A stretch of 64,000 bases of DNA, taken from positions 62,001 to 126,000 of the forward strand of contig NC_012528.1 of assembly GCF_000020685.1 (NCBI RefSeq). The letters are read 5' to 3'. The DNA comes from Deinococcus deserti VCD115. Its GTDB lineage: Bacteria > Deinococcota > Deinococci > Deinococcales > Deinococcaceae. Positions 19,052 to 28,539 of this stretch are shown piece after piece. Both the position numbers and the translations under genes were made by a program. The first letter of the stretch is position 1. Every line of letters begins with the position of its first letter. The notes beneath the pieces were generated by a model that saw only the letters and a program-made list of their open reading frames with translations, was not told the DNA's origin and searched no databases.

Positions 19052-19999
19052 TCACTTGACGAGGCCGATGGACTTCAAGACCTTCCGGGCACGCGTCTGC
19101 TCGGCGGTGAGGAAGGTGTCGAATTTCTCGCCACTCAGGTACATATCTACCCATTTCCTCTGTCGCAGCGTGTCCTTCCAGGCTTTACTGGCATGGAGCT
19201 TGTCAAAGGTGGCAATAAGCTGCTTCCGGCGCTCGGGGCTGATGCCAGGAGCCGCGACGACGCCTCGCCAGTTCAACATTTCCACGTTTAGCCCCTGCTC
19301 GCGGAACGTTGGCGCGATGATGCCGGGAATGCGCCGTTTGCTGGAAATCCCCAACAGACGCAGTTTGCCTGAATTAATATGCTCAGCCATTTCATTGTAG
19401 CCGTTGACGCCCGCGGCCACCTGGTTGCCCAGCAGCGCAGTGAGTGACTCGCCTCCACCGGAGTAAGCCACATAGTTCATATTGGCGGGGTCGATGCCAG
19501 CAGCTTCAGCCAGCAGTCCGGTCAGCATGTGGTCCGTGCCTCCCGCACTGCCACCAGCGATGGCAAGTCTGGGGTTGGCCTTCCAGGCAGCGACAAACTG
19601 CCTGAGGTTCTTATAGGGACTGGCTGCAGGGACCACGAGCACCTCATATTCCCCGGTCAGCCGTGCAATAGGCGTGACGGTTTCCAGCGTGGCTTTGCTT
19701 TTATTTGTCTCGATTGCGCCGACCATGATCAGCCCCATGGCCATCAGGAGGTTGTTGTCACCCTGGGCGTTGTTGAACTGCGCGAGACCAATGGTGCCGC
19801 CCGCACCGGATACGTTGAAGACCTGCACGCTTTGGGCAAGTTTCGTGTCGTGAAGGGCAGACTGAATGGCCCGAGAGGTCTGATCCCATCCGCCGCCGGG
19901 GCTGGCAGGCGCCATGATCCGGAGACCAGTCAGGGGCTGTGCAGAAGCGGAAAGGGGGAGAAGGAGAAGAGCGGCGGCGAGAAGGGAAAATCTGGTCAT
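19052..19999 (-). CDS. Tripartite tricarboxylate transporter binding protein (TctC/Bug family)
   Basis: A 315-residue exported protein with a clear signal peptide (hydrophobic run to L-S-A-S-A-Q). The mature part has Bug-family hallmarks: [10 protein letters not shown] near the N-terminus, G-A-G-G-T-I-G, and the A-G-G-S-A-G-G-T-D stretch in the binding cleft. It should capture a carboxylate, probably tricarballylate or citrate-like given the adjacent TcuA gene, in the periplasm. The membrane subunits TctA and TctB are not in the window. AGGAG precedes the ATG. Confidence 0.93.
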   Translation of the reverse strand: MTRFSLLAAALLLLPLSASAQPLTGLRIMAPASPGGGWDQTSRAIQSALHDTKLAQSVQVFNVSGAGGTIGLAQFNNAQGDNNLLMAMGLIMVGAIETNKSKATLETVTPIARLTGEYEVLVVPAASPYKNLRQFVAAWKANPRLAIAGGSAGGTDHMLTGLLAEAAGIDPANMNYVAYSGGGESLTALLGNQVAAGVNGYNEMAEHINSGKLRLLGISSKRRIPGIIAPTFREQGLNVEMLNWRGVVAAPGISPERRKQLIATFDKLHASKAWKDTLRQRKWVDMYLSGEKFDTFLTAEQTRARKVLKSIGLVK

Positions 20000-20062
20000 G
20001 TGATGCTCCTATGAGGCGGCCGGGCCGCTCAGTTGGTTGGCGGTTGGTGTAGGGGTAGAAGA

Positions 20063-21592
20063 TCAGGACGTGAGAGCGAGGCTGGAGGCCTGCACGTACT
20101 GTGCCGAGCTTTCTCCAGCGAGTTTTCCGAAGACGGCGCCGGACATCAGGCCGGAACCCCCGGGATAGTTCTGGTAGAAGATGCCTCCGACCATTTCACC
20201 TGCCGCGAACAGGCCAGGGATAGCCTCCTGATCTGCATTCAGCACTTCTCCCTGAGGGCTGACCCGTACGCCGCCGAAGGCGAAGGTGATGCCGCACGTA
20301 ACCGGGAAGGCGTAGAAGGGACCCTGTTCAACAGCAAGCGCCCAGTTGCTTTTGGGAGGTGTGATTCCCACGGTGCCCTTGCCGTCTTTGACGGTTGGAT
20401 TGTAGTCTCCGTCCTGCACAGCGGCGTTGTAGGTGCCGATGGTTTCCAGAAACTGTTTTTGATCGACGTCAAGGAGCGAGGCGAGCTCTTCCAGCGTGTC
20501 CGCCTGGTAGAAGGTGGCTTCTTCCAGGTTGTATTCCTTACGCAGCATCGGCCGGACCTGCGAGTCAAAGATCTGGTACGCGACGTGCCCAGGCTGCTTC
20601 AGGATTTCGCGCCCGTATTTCGCATAGGTGTAGTTACGGAAATCAGCGCCTTCATCCACAAAGCGGAGCCCTGATTTGTTGATCAGGAGACCAAGAGGGT
20701 AGGAATGCTTCTTGTAGATGTCGCCCGGCTTGCCGAAGTCTCCAACCTTGGGAGCGCCTGCGTCGGTGCCGATGGCGTGGCAGCCCGACCAGTCTCCGTA
20801 GCGCTGAGCTCCGACGGCCAGGGCCATGCTGATGCCGTCACCTGTGTTGAACTCCGTGCCTCTGACGATGGCAGCGTCCCACTCCTGGCCGATGTGCTCA
20901 GCGCGCAGCTCGCGGCTGGCCTCGAAACTGCCACACGCCAGAACGACGCTGCCTGCCTGTAACGTGATCTCCTGCTCCCCACGCTGCACCAGCACACCAG
21001 TCACCCGGCCCTTGTCGGTCAGAAGGCGAGTGGCTCTGGACTCGTACCACACCTCAATGCCCAGTTCCTCTGCCCGGACGTTGAGTCGTTCGATCAGGCC
21101 GACTCCCTTGCCGTCGGTTTTGACGGGCAACCCACCCCAGAAGTGATACTTTCCGTCTTTCAGAAAAGACTGGTTGTCATAGATCAGGTCAAACTTCACG
21201 CCGTGATCCCGCATCCACCGGATCGTGCTGGGTGACTGCGTGACGATCTGTCGGGCGAGTTCAGGATCACTCTGGTTCCCAGTCACCCGCATCAGGTCAC
21301 CCAGATAGTCCGCTTCGGAGTAGGACGGCATGACGATCTGCTCAGCTTCCTCATCGCTGATGCGAGGAATCACGTCCCGGATATCGTTGAGGTCGTTGTA
21401 CGCAAACCGGATGGCCCCATCGGTGAAGTACGAGTTTCCGCCACGCTTTCCATGTGGGCCGCGTTCAAGCACCAGAACGCGCATACCACGCTCACGGGCG
21501 GAAAGCGCGGCGCACAGGGCGGCGTTTCCAGCACCTACCACGACGGTGTCAAAAGTGTGTTGGTCAGAGGGTGAATCAGAGTTGAGGTGCAT
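20063..21592 (-). CDS. tcuA: FAD-dependent tricarballylate dehydrogenase TcuA
   Basis: A 509-residue flavoprotein of the fumarate reductase/succinate dehydrogenase family. The FAD-binding V-V-V-G-A-G-N-A-A-L is at residues 17-26, and the tail G-L-F-A-A-G-E-M-V-G-G-I-F-Y-Q-N-Y-P-G-G-S-G is typical of TcuA. The start at 21592 has AGGAG upstream and lies inside a longer open frame. In Salmonella TcuA oxidises tricarballylate to cis-aconitate; TcuB, which reoxidises it there, is absent here. It lies 63 bases upstream of the TctC-like gene in the same direction and is divergent from a GntR regulator. Confidence 0.9.
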   Translation of the reverse strand: MHLNSDSPSDQHTFDTVVVGAGNAALCAALSARERGMRVLVLERGPHGKRGGNSYFTDGAIRFAYNDLNDIRDVIPRISDEEAEQIVMPSYSEADYLGDLMRVTGNQSDPELARQIVTQSPSTIRWMRDHGVKFDLIYDNQSFLKDGKYHFWGGLPVKTDGKGVGLIERLNVRAEELGIEVWYESRATRLLTDKGRVTGVLVQRGEQEITLQAGSVVLACGSFEASRELRAEHIGQEWDAAIVRGTEFNTGDGISMALAVGAQRYGDWSGCHAIGTDAGAPKVGDFGKPGDIYKKHSYPLGLLINKSGLRFVDEGADFRNYTYAKYGREILKQPGHVAYQIFDSQVRPMLRKEYNLEEATFYQADTLEELASLLDVDQKQFLETIGTYNAAVQDGDYNPTVKDGKGTVGITPPKSNWALAVEQGPFYAFPVTCGITFAFGGVRVSPQGEVLNADQEAIPGLFAAGEMVGGIFYQNYPGGSGLMSGAVFGKLAGESSAQYVQASSLALTS

Positions 21593-21641
21593 CTGTGCTC
21601 CTGAAGAGACCAGTCTCCTGGCCAAAATAATGGGATGCTGG

Positions 21642-21671
21642 AAGTATACTTCTGTATACAAAGAAGTACAA
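21642..21671 (-). promoter_or_regulatory. tcuA promoter with twin GTATAC palindromes
   Basis: On the minus strand TTGTAC (21671-21666) and TATACT (21648-21643) form -35 and -10 boxes 17 bases apart, placing the start about 43 bases before tcuA. Two GTATAC palindromes, at 21644-21649 (within the 10-bp palindrome AAGTATACTT) and 21654-21659, are one helical turn apart, one of them on the -10. This is the expected position for an operator of the divergent GntR gene. Confidence 0.6.
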
Positions 21672-21742
21672 TAGGGACACCCGGAGGAGTGTCGGAAGCA
21701 CAAACACTCTCCTGGCAGCTAAGATCAAACCAGGGACCTTTT

Positions 21743-22423
21743 ATGGCATTGCCTCCTTTTCAGATCGACACCTCTATCTCACTTGCAGCAGGGCTCTACG
21801 AAGCGCTGCGAGGTGCCATCTTGCGAGGAGAATTGAAAGCGGGTGAAAAGCTTACGGAAGTCTCTCTGGCCGAGCATGTGCAAATCAGCCGCACGCCCGT
21901 ACGTGAGGCGCTCCGTCACCTGCAGCTTGATGGCCTGCTGGAATCGGCCGGGCGCAGTCTGATCGTGGCTCCCGTCAATCTCGACGCCATGATGGAAATG
22001 TGCGTAGTGCGTGAAACCCTCGAAGGCCTTGCAGCGCGGCTCGCGGCCTCTTACCGTGGTGAAGCTGATTTGCTGGCGCTTGCTGACCTGCAGGAAACGA
22101 TGTGCGCCGCCTCTGCTGTCAATGATGTTGCAGCTGTGGTACGTGCCAACCACAGATTTCATGCCACGATCTGGCATGCATCCCGCAACCGCTATCTTGC
22201 CCGGCAGCTCCAGGACTTGCGCCAGGCCATTGAACGCCTGCAGACAAGTACGCTTAACTCCTCACAACGCCGGGCTGAAGCTGAACAGGAGCATGAAGAG
22301 ATCCTCGCGGCGCTGCAAGCAGGAGATATGGAATGGGCAGAGCGCGCAACGCGGCAGCACTTCCGGAACGCTGAATTACTCAGATTACGCCTGCTCCGCC
22401 TGAAGGCAGACACGAGCTTCTGA
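21743..22423 (+). CDS. GntR-family regulator with FCD domain
   Basis: A 226-residue regulator. The winged helix (about residues 10-75) includes G-E-K-L-T-E-V-S-L-A and R-T-P-V-R-E-A-L-R-H-L-Q-L-D-G-L, and the C-terminal helical FCD domain follows with H-x-x-x-H (N-H-R-F-H) and a late Q-H-F-R-N metal-ligand type stretch. The start at 21743 has AGGGA upstream. Divergent from tcuA with the twin GTATAC site between them, so it probably represses tcuA and the TctC-like gene until a tricarboxylate binds. Confidence 0.92.
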   Translation: MALPPFQIDTSISLAAGLYEALRGAILRGELKAGEKLTEVSLAEHVQISRTPVREALRHLQLDGLLESAGRSLIVAPVNLDAMMEMCVVRETLEGLAARLAASYRGEADLLALADLQETMCAASAVNDVAAVVRANHRFHATIWHASRNRYLARQLQDLRQAIERLQTSTLNSSQRRAEAEQEHEEILAALQAGDMEWAERATRQHFRNAELLRLRLLRLKADTSF

Positions 22424-22454
22424 GGTACGGATCGGCGCTTTGCGATGCATGTAG

Positions 22455-22646
22455 GCCCTGGTCAAGCAGTGCATCCAAGAAGGCCAGGAGCCTGGTGACC
22501 TCCCCCGGGAGCCCGACGCCAGTTGGCTCGCCGAACGGCTGCTTGACCCCTGGCAGGGCGTGCTCATGCGCATGAACACCACGCGCTTGCGGGTCTCGCT
22601 GCACAATGTCCTGACGTTGTATTTCGATCACTTTCTCAAGCCTTGA
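22455..22646 (+). pseudogene. TetR-family regulator C-terminal scrap
   Basis: An open run of 63 codons with no start codon, read just after the GntR gene in another frame. It gives Q-C-I-Q-E-G-Q-E-P-G-D-L ... A-E-R-L-L-D-P-W-Q-G-V-L ... and ends F-D-H-F-L-K-P-stop, the pattern of the last helices of TetR ligand-binding domains. The DNA-binding part is missing. Confidence 0.6.
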
Positions 22647-23324
22647 CCCAGCCCGCACCTGGCCGCACGCCTGACGTGTTCCGCACCTGGCGCATGCGCG
22701 GCCTCGATGTAACAGTTCACGTCCTGGGTGTATGGCGGCTGGATGCAGGCGGCTATCACCCATGCTGGACGTCCTTCATACCTACCGGTGGGAAATTGAA
22801 TGATCGTTCTCTGCTCTGAAGTCACGCGGGCTGAATCTGGGAGCCGCGCACATGACCGCAGTGGGCTGAATCTCCAGGCTGTTCGGGTTGCTCTGCATCG
22901 CACGGGCCTGGATGGTATGGGTGAGCAATGACACGCAGGGAACCGCCCCACCGACTCTCGACAAACGGGGTCGCACGGCGCGAAGCCGGGCGAGGCTCGG
23001 ATGGACCCAGCTCGGTCAGGCCGCGCGGTGGGCTCAGGACGCCTTCTGGACGCACCTTGAGCTCCTTCATACTCCTTTGCCCGCGCCAGCTACGCAACAA
23101 TCTCGAAGAGTCAGCTGCTGAGGTCCACGGCATAAGGTGTCAGAAAATTCTAGAAGGACCCTCAAGCAGAAGCATTTTTGCGCTGCTTCCGACATCCAGT
23201 CAGGGTAGGCCCCGAACGGACGCCAGAGGGATTGCCCGAGGCTTCTGCGGTGCGGCAGGCATAAGCGTGATCCAGTGTGGCTTCAGGAGCTCCCCGTGTT
23301 CAGGTTGAACGCTATGCTGGCCAA
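22647..23324. other. Intergenic, no gene recognised
   Basis: Nearly 680 bases between the TetR scrap and the large kinase. Open frames are short and overlapping with no family pattern. The kinase promoter must lie here but is not obvious. Confidence 0.5.
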
Positions 23325-26003
23325 ATGCCCGAATCATTCGGGGCGTCCACCGCGCCCTCCTCCCTGGCGGAGCGCCTGCAGGACGTGACCGAAGCGCTTG
23401 CCGCCGCGACCACGCCCGCTGCCGTCTTCAAGATCGTACTCCAGCCCGCTCTGGTGGCGCTGGACGCCGTTGCGGGAGCGGTTCTGCTTGTCAGCGACGC
23501 GGGCGACCGCCTGGAGATCGCCGCGACCCAGGGCCGCGAGGACGGAGCGCAGACCATCTGGCAGGACGGCCCGCTGGACGACACGGTCCCTGCCGGGGAC
23601 GCCCTGAAGCAGCACACGCCGCTTTTCTTCGAACATCAAGGCGAGCTGACGGCCGTCTACCCCGACCTTGAGGAACGCGCCGGAACCACTGCCCCAGTGG
23701 CCAGCGCTGTGCTGCCGATGTTCCTTGACGGGCAGCCCCTGGGCGCGATCGTGCTGGACTTCAAGGAACCGCACCACTTCACCCCTGCAGAACGGCGCTT
23801 TCTGCGCACGCTGGCTGCTCAGTGCGCCGTTGCGCTGGGCCGCGCCCGCCTGTCGGGCGCCCTGCACCGGCAGGTGGAAGCCCGCACCCGTGAGCTCGAA
23901 GAATCCCGCGCCCGCGCGGAGGTCCTGGCCACTCTCGGCGACGCCCTCCAGCGCGCCCACTCCCCGGAAGACGTGGCGGTTCAGGCCCTGGAGCCCCTCG
24001 GTCATACCCTCGGAGCAAGCAGTGTCATGGTCGTGCAGTTAGAGCGCGGCCGCCTGCATGTGCCGACCATCTGGGGTGAAACTCTTCCCGCGATGGCGGC
24101 TCTGCGGACCAGCGGCACCCCGCTGAAGGAGGCCGCCCTGCTGGACAGGTGCGCCCGCACGAAGAAGGCTGGGTACTACGCGGATTACGACGCGGCGGGG
24201 GGCGTGCTCACCGGGTTGGCGACATTGGCCTTCGCGGTGGAGCCCATCCACGCTTCCGGGGATGATCTGGTTGGATTTCTTTGCGCGTGGCGCCTCCCGC
24301 GGACTGAACCCTGGCCAGCGGGTGACCGCGACCTGCTGCGCCGCTCTGCGGGCACTCTCGGTGTGGCCCTTGAACGCGCGGTCACCACCCAGGCCCTGCA
24401 GGAGCGAACGGAGGCGCTCGACGCCTTCGTGGCCTTCACTGAACGGGTGGCGGGCGAGACGGACGTCCGTGCTCTGATTGAGCACGCGGCTGACGTGCTG
24501 CGGGCCACCCTGGGCGACCTGGGCGTGGGGTATTACGAACCTGAGGATGGGCGGTGGAAGGCGCGGGCCTGGTCAAACGGCATTCCCCGCGAATTTGTGG
24601 CCCGGATGCAGGCGGGGTTCGAGTTCAGCACGCCCCGGTTCGCGCACGCCATCCGTGACCAGCAACCACACTTTATGCAGGAATGGAATTCGGCCAGCGA
24701 GGACCTTCCTGGGGCGCGCCGCACGGGGGCCATGGCCACCTACCCGTACTTTCAGCACGGCCGGCCTACGGGCGTGCTCTCGGCAGGATCAATGCAGACG
24801 TTGGGATGGTCGGAGCGTGAGCAGGCGATCATCCGGGCGGTGGGCCGCAGTCTGGGTCTGGCGATGGAGGGCACCCGCAGCGCAGCCGAGCTGCGGCGGG
24901 CGTCGCGCTTCAATGAGCTGGTGCTTAACAGCCTCGGGGAGGGCGTCACCACGATAGACGCCCAGGGCCGCTCCACGCTGGCGAATCCAGCGGCCCTGAA
25001 GATGCTGGGATACACGGCCGAGGACTTCATGGGGCGCCCCCAGCATGCTCTGATTCACCACTCGTACCCGGATGGGTCGCCCTTTCCCAGAGAAGCCTGC
25101 GAAATCTATGCCGCCTTTGTAGACGGGCAGGTGCACCGCGCGAATGACGAGGTGTTCTGGCGCAAGGACGGGTCGTCCTTTCCGGTGGAGTACACCAGCA
25201 CGCCCATCCTGAACGAGAGCGGGGAGATTGAAGGCTCGGTGCTGGTGTTCCGGGACGTCACCGAACGCCAACGGGCCGAGGCCACGCTGCGGCAGGCGAA
25301 CGATGAACTCCGCCGGTCTAACGCGGAGCTCGAGCAGTTCGCGTACGTCGCGTCTCACGATCTGCAGGAGCCCCTGCGGACGGTGACCAGCTTCTCACAG
25401 CTGCTGGCGAAGAAGTACGCCGGGCAGACTGATGCGCGGGGACAGATGTACGTCCGGCTGATCACTGAGGGCACCCAGCGCATGACGCAGCTTCTGCAGG
25501 ATCTGCTTGCGTTTTCCCGGGTGGCAAAAGGCGCCGCGGACCCTGTGCGCGTGAACACCGGCGTGATCCTCGCGCAGGTCAGCCAGGATCTCGCTGCGCA
25601 GATTCAGCATACGGGCGCCCAGCTGCACATCGGAGAGGTTCCGGACGTCCTGGGCGACGCTTCCCAGTTGCGCCAGCTGTTCCAGAACCTGATCGGCAAC
25701 GCCCTGAAGTTCAGTCACCCGGAGCGGGGGCCCGTGGTGTGGGTGGGCGCTGAGTGCGATGGCGGCCTCGTGCGCTTCCGCGTGCAGGACAATGGCGTCG
25801 GCATCGCGCCGGAGTATTTCGAGCGCATCTTCACGATCTTCCAGCGCTTGCACACCCGCGAGCAGTACGAGGGGAGCGGCATCGGCCTGTCCATCGCCCG
25901 GAAGATCGTGGAACGGCATGGAGGGCGGATATGGCTGGAGAGCACGCCGGCCCTCGGCACGACCTTTTATTTCACCCTGCCGGCAGTGGAGGGCGGCGCA
26001 TGA
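23325..26003 (+). CDS. GAF-GAF-GAF-PAS histidine kinase
   Basis: An 892-residue soluble sensor kinase. Three GAF-like domains (roughly residues 20-175, 200-370 and 385-540) are followed by a PAS domain (about 545-670, ending V-F-R-D-V-T-E-R-Q), the HisKA block S-H-D-L-Q-E-P-L with phosphorylated His678, and a HATPase domain (N-A-L-K-F, D-N-G-V-G-I, G-S-G-I-G-L-S-I). The kinase core matches the bacteriophytochrome-like group, but no bilin-binding Cys context was recognised. The chosen ATG lies inside a slightly longer frame starting at 23277. Its stop overlaps the next receiver gene (ATGA). Confidence 0.93.
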   Translation: MPESFGASTAPSSLAERLQDVTEALAAATTPAAVFKIVLQPALVALDAVAGAVLLVSDAGDRLEIAATQGREDGAQTIWQDGPLDDTVPAGDALKQHTPLFFEHQGELTAVYPDLEERAGTTAPVASAVLPMFLDGQPLGAIVLDFKEPHHFTPAERRFLRTLAAQCAVALGRARLSGALHRQVEARTRELEESRARAEVLATLGDALQRAHSPEDVAVQALEPLGHTLGASSVMVVQLERGRLHVPTIWGETLPAMAALRTSGTPLKEAALLDRCARTKKAGYYADYDAAGGVLTGLATLAFAVEPIHASGDDLVGFLCAWRLPRTEPWPAGDRDLLRRSAGTLGVALERAVTTQALQERTEALDAFVAFTERVAGETDVRALIEHAADVLRATLGDLGVGYYEPEDGRWKARAWSNGIPREFVARMQAGFEFSTPRFAHAIRDQQPHFMQEWNSASEDLPGARRTGAMATYPYFQHGRPTGVLSAGSMQTLGWSEREQAIIRAVGRSLGLAMEGTRSAAELRRASRFNELVLNSLGEGVTTIDAQGRSTLANPAALKMLGYTAEDFMGRPQHALIHHSYPDGSPFPREACEIYAAFVDGQVHRANDEVFWRKDGSSFPVEYTSTPILNESGEIEGSVLVFRDVTERQRAEATLRQANDELRRSNAELEQFAYVASHDLQEPLRTVTSFSQLLAKKYAGQTDARGQMYVRLITEGTQRMTQLLQDLLAFSRVAKGAADPVRVNTGVILAQVSQDLAAQIQHTGAQLHIGEVPDVLGDASQLRQLFQNLIGNALKFSHPERGPVVWVGAECDGGLVRFRVQDNGVGIAPEYFERIFTIFQRLHTREQYEGSGIGLSIARKIVERHGGRIWLESTPALGTTFYFTLPAVEGGA

Positions 26004-26374
26004 GGTCGGTGACGCGGGTCCTGGTGGTGGAGGATCATTTCCCGGACGCCGTGCTGCTGGAGGAATGGCTGGAGCTGGCAGAGGTTCAGTGGGAGGTGGT
26101 GCACGTGGTGACTTTTGCGGAGGCCACCTCGCGCTGGCCGGACGGCCGCTTCGATGCCCTGTTGCTGGACCTCGACATTCCGGATGGCTTTGGGCTGGAC
26201 CTGGTGGAACGCGGACTGGCGCTGGCCGGTGCCGTACCTGTGGTGGTGCTAAGTGGACGGGCCGATGAGGCGGTGGCGGCTGGGGCAGTGGGTCTGGGCG
26301 CGCGGGCCTACGTGGTGAAGGGACCGGCATCTGTGCACGAACTCCGGGCCGCCCTGGAGGGGCAGCGGGATTGA
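26000..26374 (+). CDS. Single-domain response regulator, partner of the GAF kinase
   Basis: A 124-residue receiver with acidic E11-D12, phosphoacceptor D57 (L-L-L-D-L-D-I-P-D-G-F-G-L-D), S85 and K107 (Y-V-V-K-G-P). The ATGA overlap with the kinase gene indicates coupled translation and a cognate pair. With no output domain, it must act through another protein or pass phosphate on. Confidence 0.92.
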   Translation: MRSVTRVLVVEDHFPDAVLLEEWLELAEVQWEVVHVVTFAEATSRWPDGRFDALLLDLDIPDGFGLDLVERGLALAGAVPVVVLSGRADEAVAAGAVGLGARAYVVKGPASVHELRAALEGQRD

Positions 26375-26406
26375 TGTGGTTCAGGCAGCCACACATCGGC
26401 GTGCGC

Positions 26407-26793
26407 TCAGGTGGGTTGGAAACGCCCCGATGGCCCCGACTCTCTTTGGGCCTGCAGCTGATGGGCGTAGGCGAGGCAGGCGCGAACATCAAGTTCGTCG
26501 AGGCTGGGCCGGAGCTCAAAAAGCTCTTCCAGGGTGCGGCAGCGCCGCGCGATCCTGAGCACGTCCGGGACGGCCACGCCCTTGCCGCGGACCCGCGGTC
26601 GCCGCTCGCTGCCGCGCAGTTCGATGCGTGCCATTAGTTCCAGGGTTGGCGTGAGGTCCAAATGGATCAGCAGGCGTCCCAGCGTCAGGGTAAGCGGAGG
26701 GGTGAGCGTGGGTGCCGATGTGATGCGGGGGGTTCGCTCCAGGGTGGGCAGGCGCGCCCGGCGGGGAGAAAAAGCAAGGGTAACGTCGTTCAA
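26407..26793 (-). CDS. DUF433 protein (antitoxin-like), orphan
   Basis: A 128-residue protein whose C-terminal half (about 52-115) follows the DUF433 pattern: R-R-P-R-V-R-G-K-G-V-A-V-P-D-V-L ... L-E-E-L-F-E-L-R-P-S-L-D-E-L-D-V-R-A-C-L-A-Y-A. DUF433 proteins usually sit directly before a DUF5615 toxin gene. Here no toxin follows; the only DUF5615 relative in the window is the broken gene 10 kb upstream. The N-terminal 50 residues are unusual and may not be translated. Confidence 0.65.
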   Translation of the reverse strand: MNDVTLAFSPRRARLPTLERTPRITSAPTLTPPLTLTLGRLLIHLDLTPTLELMARIELRGSERRPRVRGKGVAVPDVLRIARRCRTLEELFELRPSLDELDVRACLAYAHQLQAQRESGPSGRFQPT

Positions 26794-27358
26794 GGAGGAC
26801 CTTTCCAGGAAGCGTGAAGGTTGGACTGAGGCTTGATGCGGAAGTTAGCACGTAAAAATGCTGACTGTCCTTGCGGGAGGGTCCGTGCAAAGTGCGGCAC
26901 TGTCGCTCAGGAACACCTCGGTTCCAGGACACTTATGTTCCGTCTGTGCTGCTACCCTCGCCCTGGGCAGCCGGCTGCGTGCCTGAAGCTGGGACCGGTG
27001 GGCGGAGGCACACGGCGCATGGGCCTCACTCCACAAGACGCTGCGCTGACTGAAGGACTGTGGCAATTCGTGCGGGAAGCGTCTTCATTACGCCTGGTCG
27101 GAGAGATTCTGCCGTTGACCGTTTCTGCCCTGTCAGTGTTCCTGCCAGCCTACCAGCTCACACAGTCCACGCCAGCGGGTCAGGAACCCCTGTACAGGGG
27201 CGGACCGCAGCCACACACAGTGTTCCGGCCAAGGACCAAGGTCCGGCGGTCTGTCTGGAGGATGTCGGCTGCTGCGCCCAGGTCATGAACCACGAGGCTC
27301 AGGGTGTTTCGCAGGCTCGGGTACGACAAGGACACGAATTCCTTCTGAACAGTGCCAT
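26794..27358. other. Intergenic, no gene recognised
   Basis: About 560 bases. A plus-strand frame (26833-27288) is open but lacks a good start and any known motif, so it is not called. Confidence 0.4.
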
Positions 27359-27736
27359 TCAGCGGGTGGGCGTGTGGCGTGCGGCGCGGCGGCCCAGGCT
27401 GCTTTTCAGGCGGCGGGCCACCGCCTGCACGCAGGCTCGGCAGGTCAATGGGCCTGTCACCTGAGGCGCCTCGGCGTAGACCTGAGGCCCGCGGCCACAG
27501 AGAGCCTGACCGTCGGAAAGCCGTACGAGATGGGTGGCGCCGCCAGGGGCCAGCTGGAAAGCGTGCGGCTCACTCAGGTGGTGGCGCGCGGCGATTTCAG
27601 CGCACGCCTGGTCGAACGGCAGCGCGGCCAGGTCGGTGTGCGTAGGCGTGGCACGGGCGCGCAGCGCAGCGGAAGAGCGGGGTGCAGCCATGCTCAGGAG
27701 AGTAGCGCGGCTCTGAGGCGGAGGGTGGTGGGTCAA
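27359..27736 (-). CDS. Small hypothetical protein with Cys pair motif
   Basis: Up to 125 residues, or 110 if the ATG at 27691 is used. The C-terminal half reads V-R-L-S-D-G-Q-A-L-C-G-R-G ... V-T-G-P-L-T-C-R-A-C-V-Q-A-V-A-R. The C-G and C-x-x-C spacing suggests a small zinc site, a pattern seen in short uncharacterised proteins of GC-rich bacteria. Neither candidate start has a clear ribosome-binding site. Function unknown. Confidence 0.5.
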   Translation of the reverse strand: MTHHPPPQSRATLLSMAAPRSSAALRARATPTHTDLAALPFDQACAEIAARHHLSEPHAFQLAPGGATHLVRLSDGQALCGRGPQVYAEAPQVTGPLTCRACVQAVARRLKSSLGRRAARHTPTR

Positions 27737-27882
27737 GTGACGCCTTGCCGAAGCAGTCCGCCATGCAGGTGAATAACCGGCCGGGTAACCCTGGGGCCAT
27801 CACCAGGCGAATTCATCCTCCAGCGCGTCGCTGCCGTGGAACCGCGTTCAGTTGTCCGCTGTGAGGACAATGGACTGTGCCA

Positions 27883-28329
27883 TCAACAAGGCGCCCATCC
27901 ATGGTGGCAATAAAGTTCACGTGTCATCCGCTGCCCCTGTCGGGGCGGGGCCAACGATTCGCCTACCTTGTAGCGGGAGGACCAGAGCGTGACCAGCACA
28001 CTCGCCGTGACAAGGAGCAGGAAGGCTGAGGAGCGCAGCCAGGCGCTGCTTTTGTAGATCGGGAGTTTCAACGGGCGCTCTCTGACCTTCCCGGCAACGA
28101 AAAGCTGGGGAAGGCTATAGCCGCAGCTCATCAGCGCCGGAATCAGGCCCACCAGAGTGTTAGAGGCGCCGAGTTGGCTGGCAAGCGGGGCAAGTACGAT
28201 ACCTGAATTCAGGCAGGTGTCACCAATGGACCCGAACCAGCCGTTGATGACGCCAAGACGGTAATTGCGGTTCCGCATATCCTGGAGAAAAGCGCGGGAG
28301 GAGCGCAGCGCGCGGGGGAGGTGAAGCAC
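27883..28329 (-). pseudogene. MFS transporter, truncated after about 115 residues
   Basis: The N-terminus (R-N-Y-R-L-G-V-I-N-G-W-F-G ... L-V-G-L-I-P-A-L) and the R-E-R-P-L-K-L-P motif after the second helix match a family of MFS permeases whose full members have about 400 residues. After roughly three membrane segments (to L-V-T-L-W-S-S-R-Y) the similarity ends and an unrelated tail runs to the stop, so most of the transporter is deleted. Confidence 0.7.
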
Positions 28330-28539
28330 CAGTCACCGTCCTTCTGAATCCAAGGCAGAGAGGAGTGCAGGAAAGCTCCAATTATTTTAGATTTTTAAGC
28401 AAAGACACTGTACCTGCTTCCCGAGCACTGCGAAGCGCGTATCGCGCTGCTGCCAGTCATGCCACGCTGCCTTCGTGTGAGGTAATCGTAAGTCAGGGAC
28501 CCGCACACTGCAGGCACCTCAATCAGAAGAACAGTTCCC

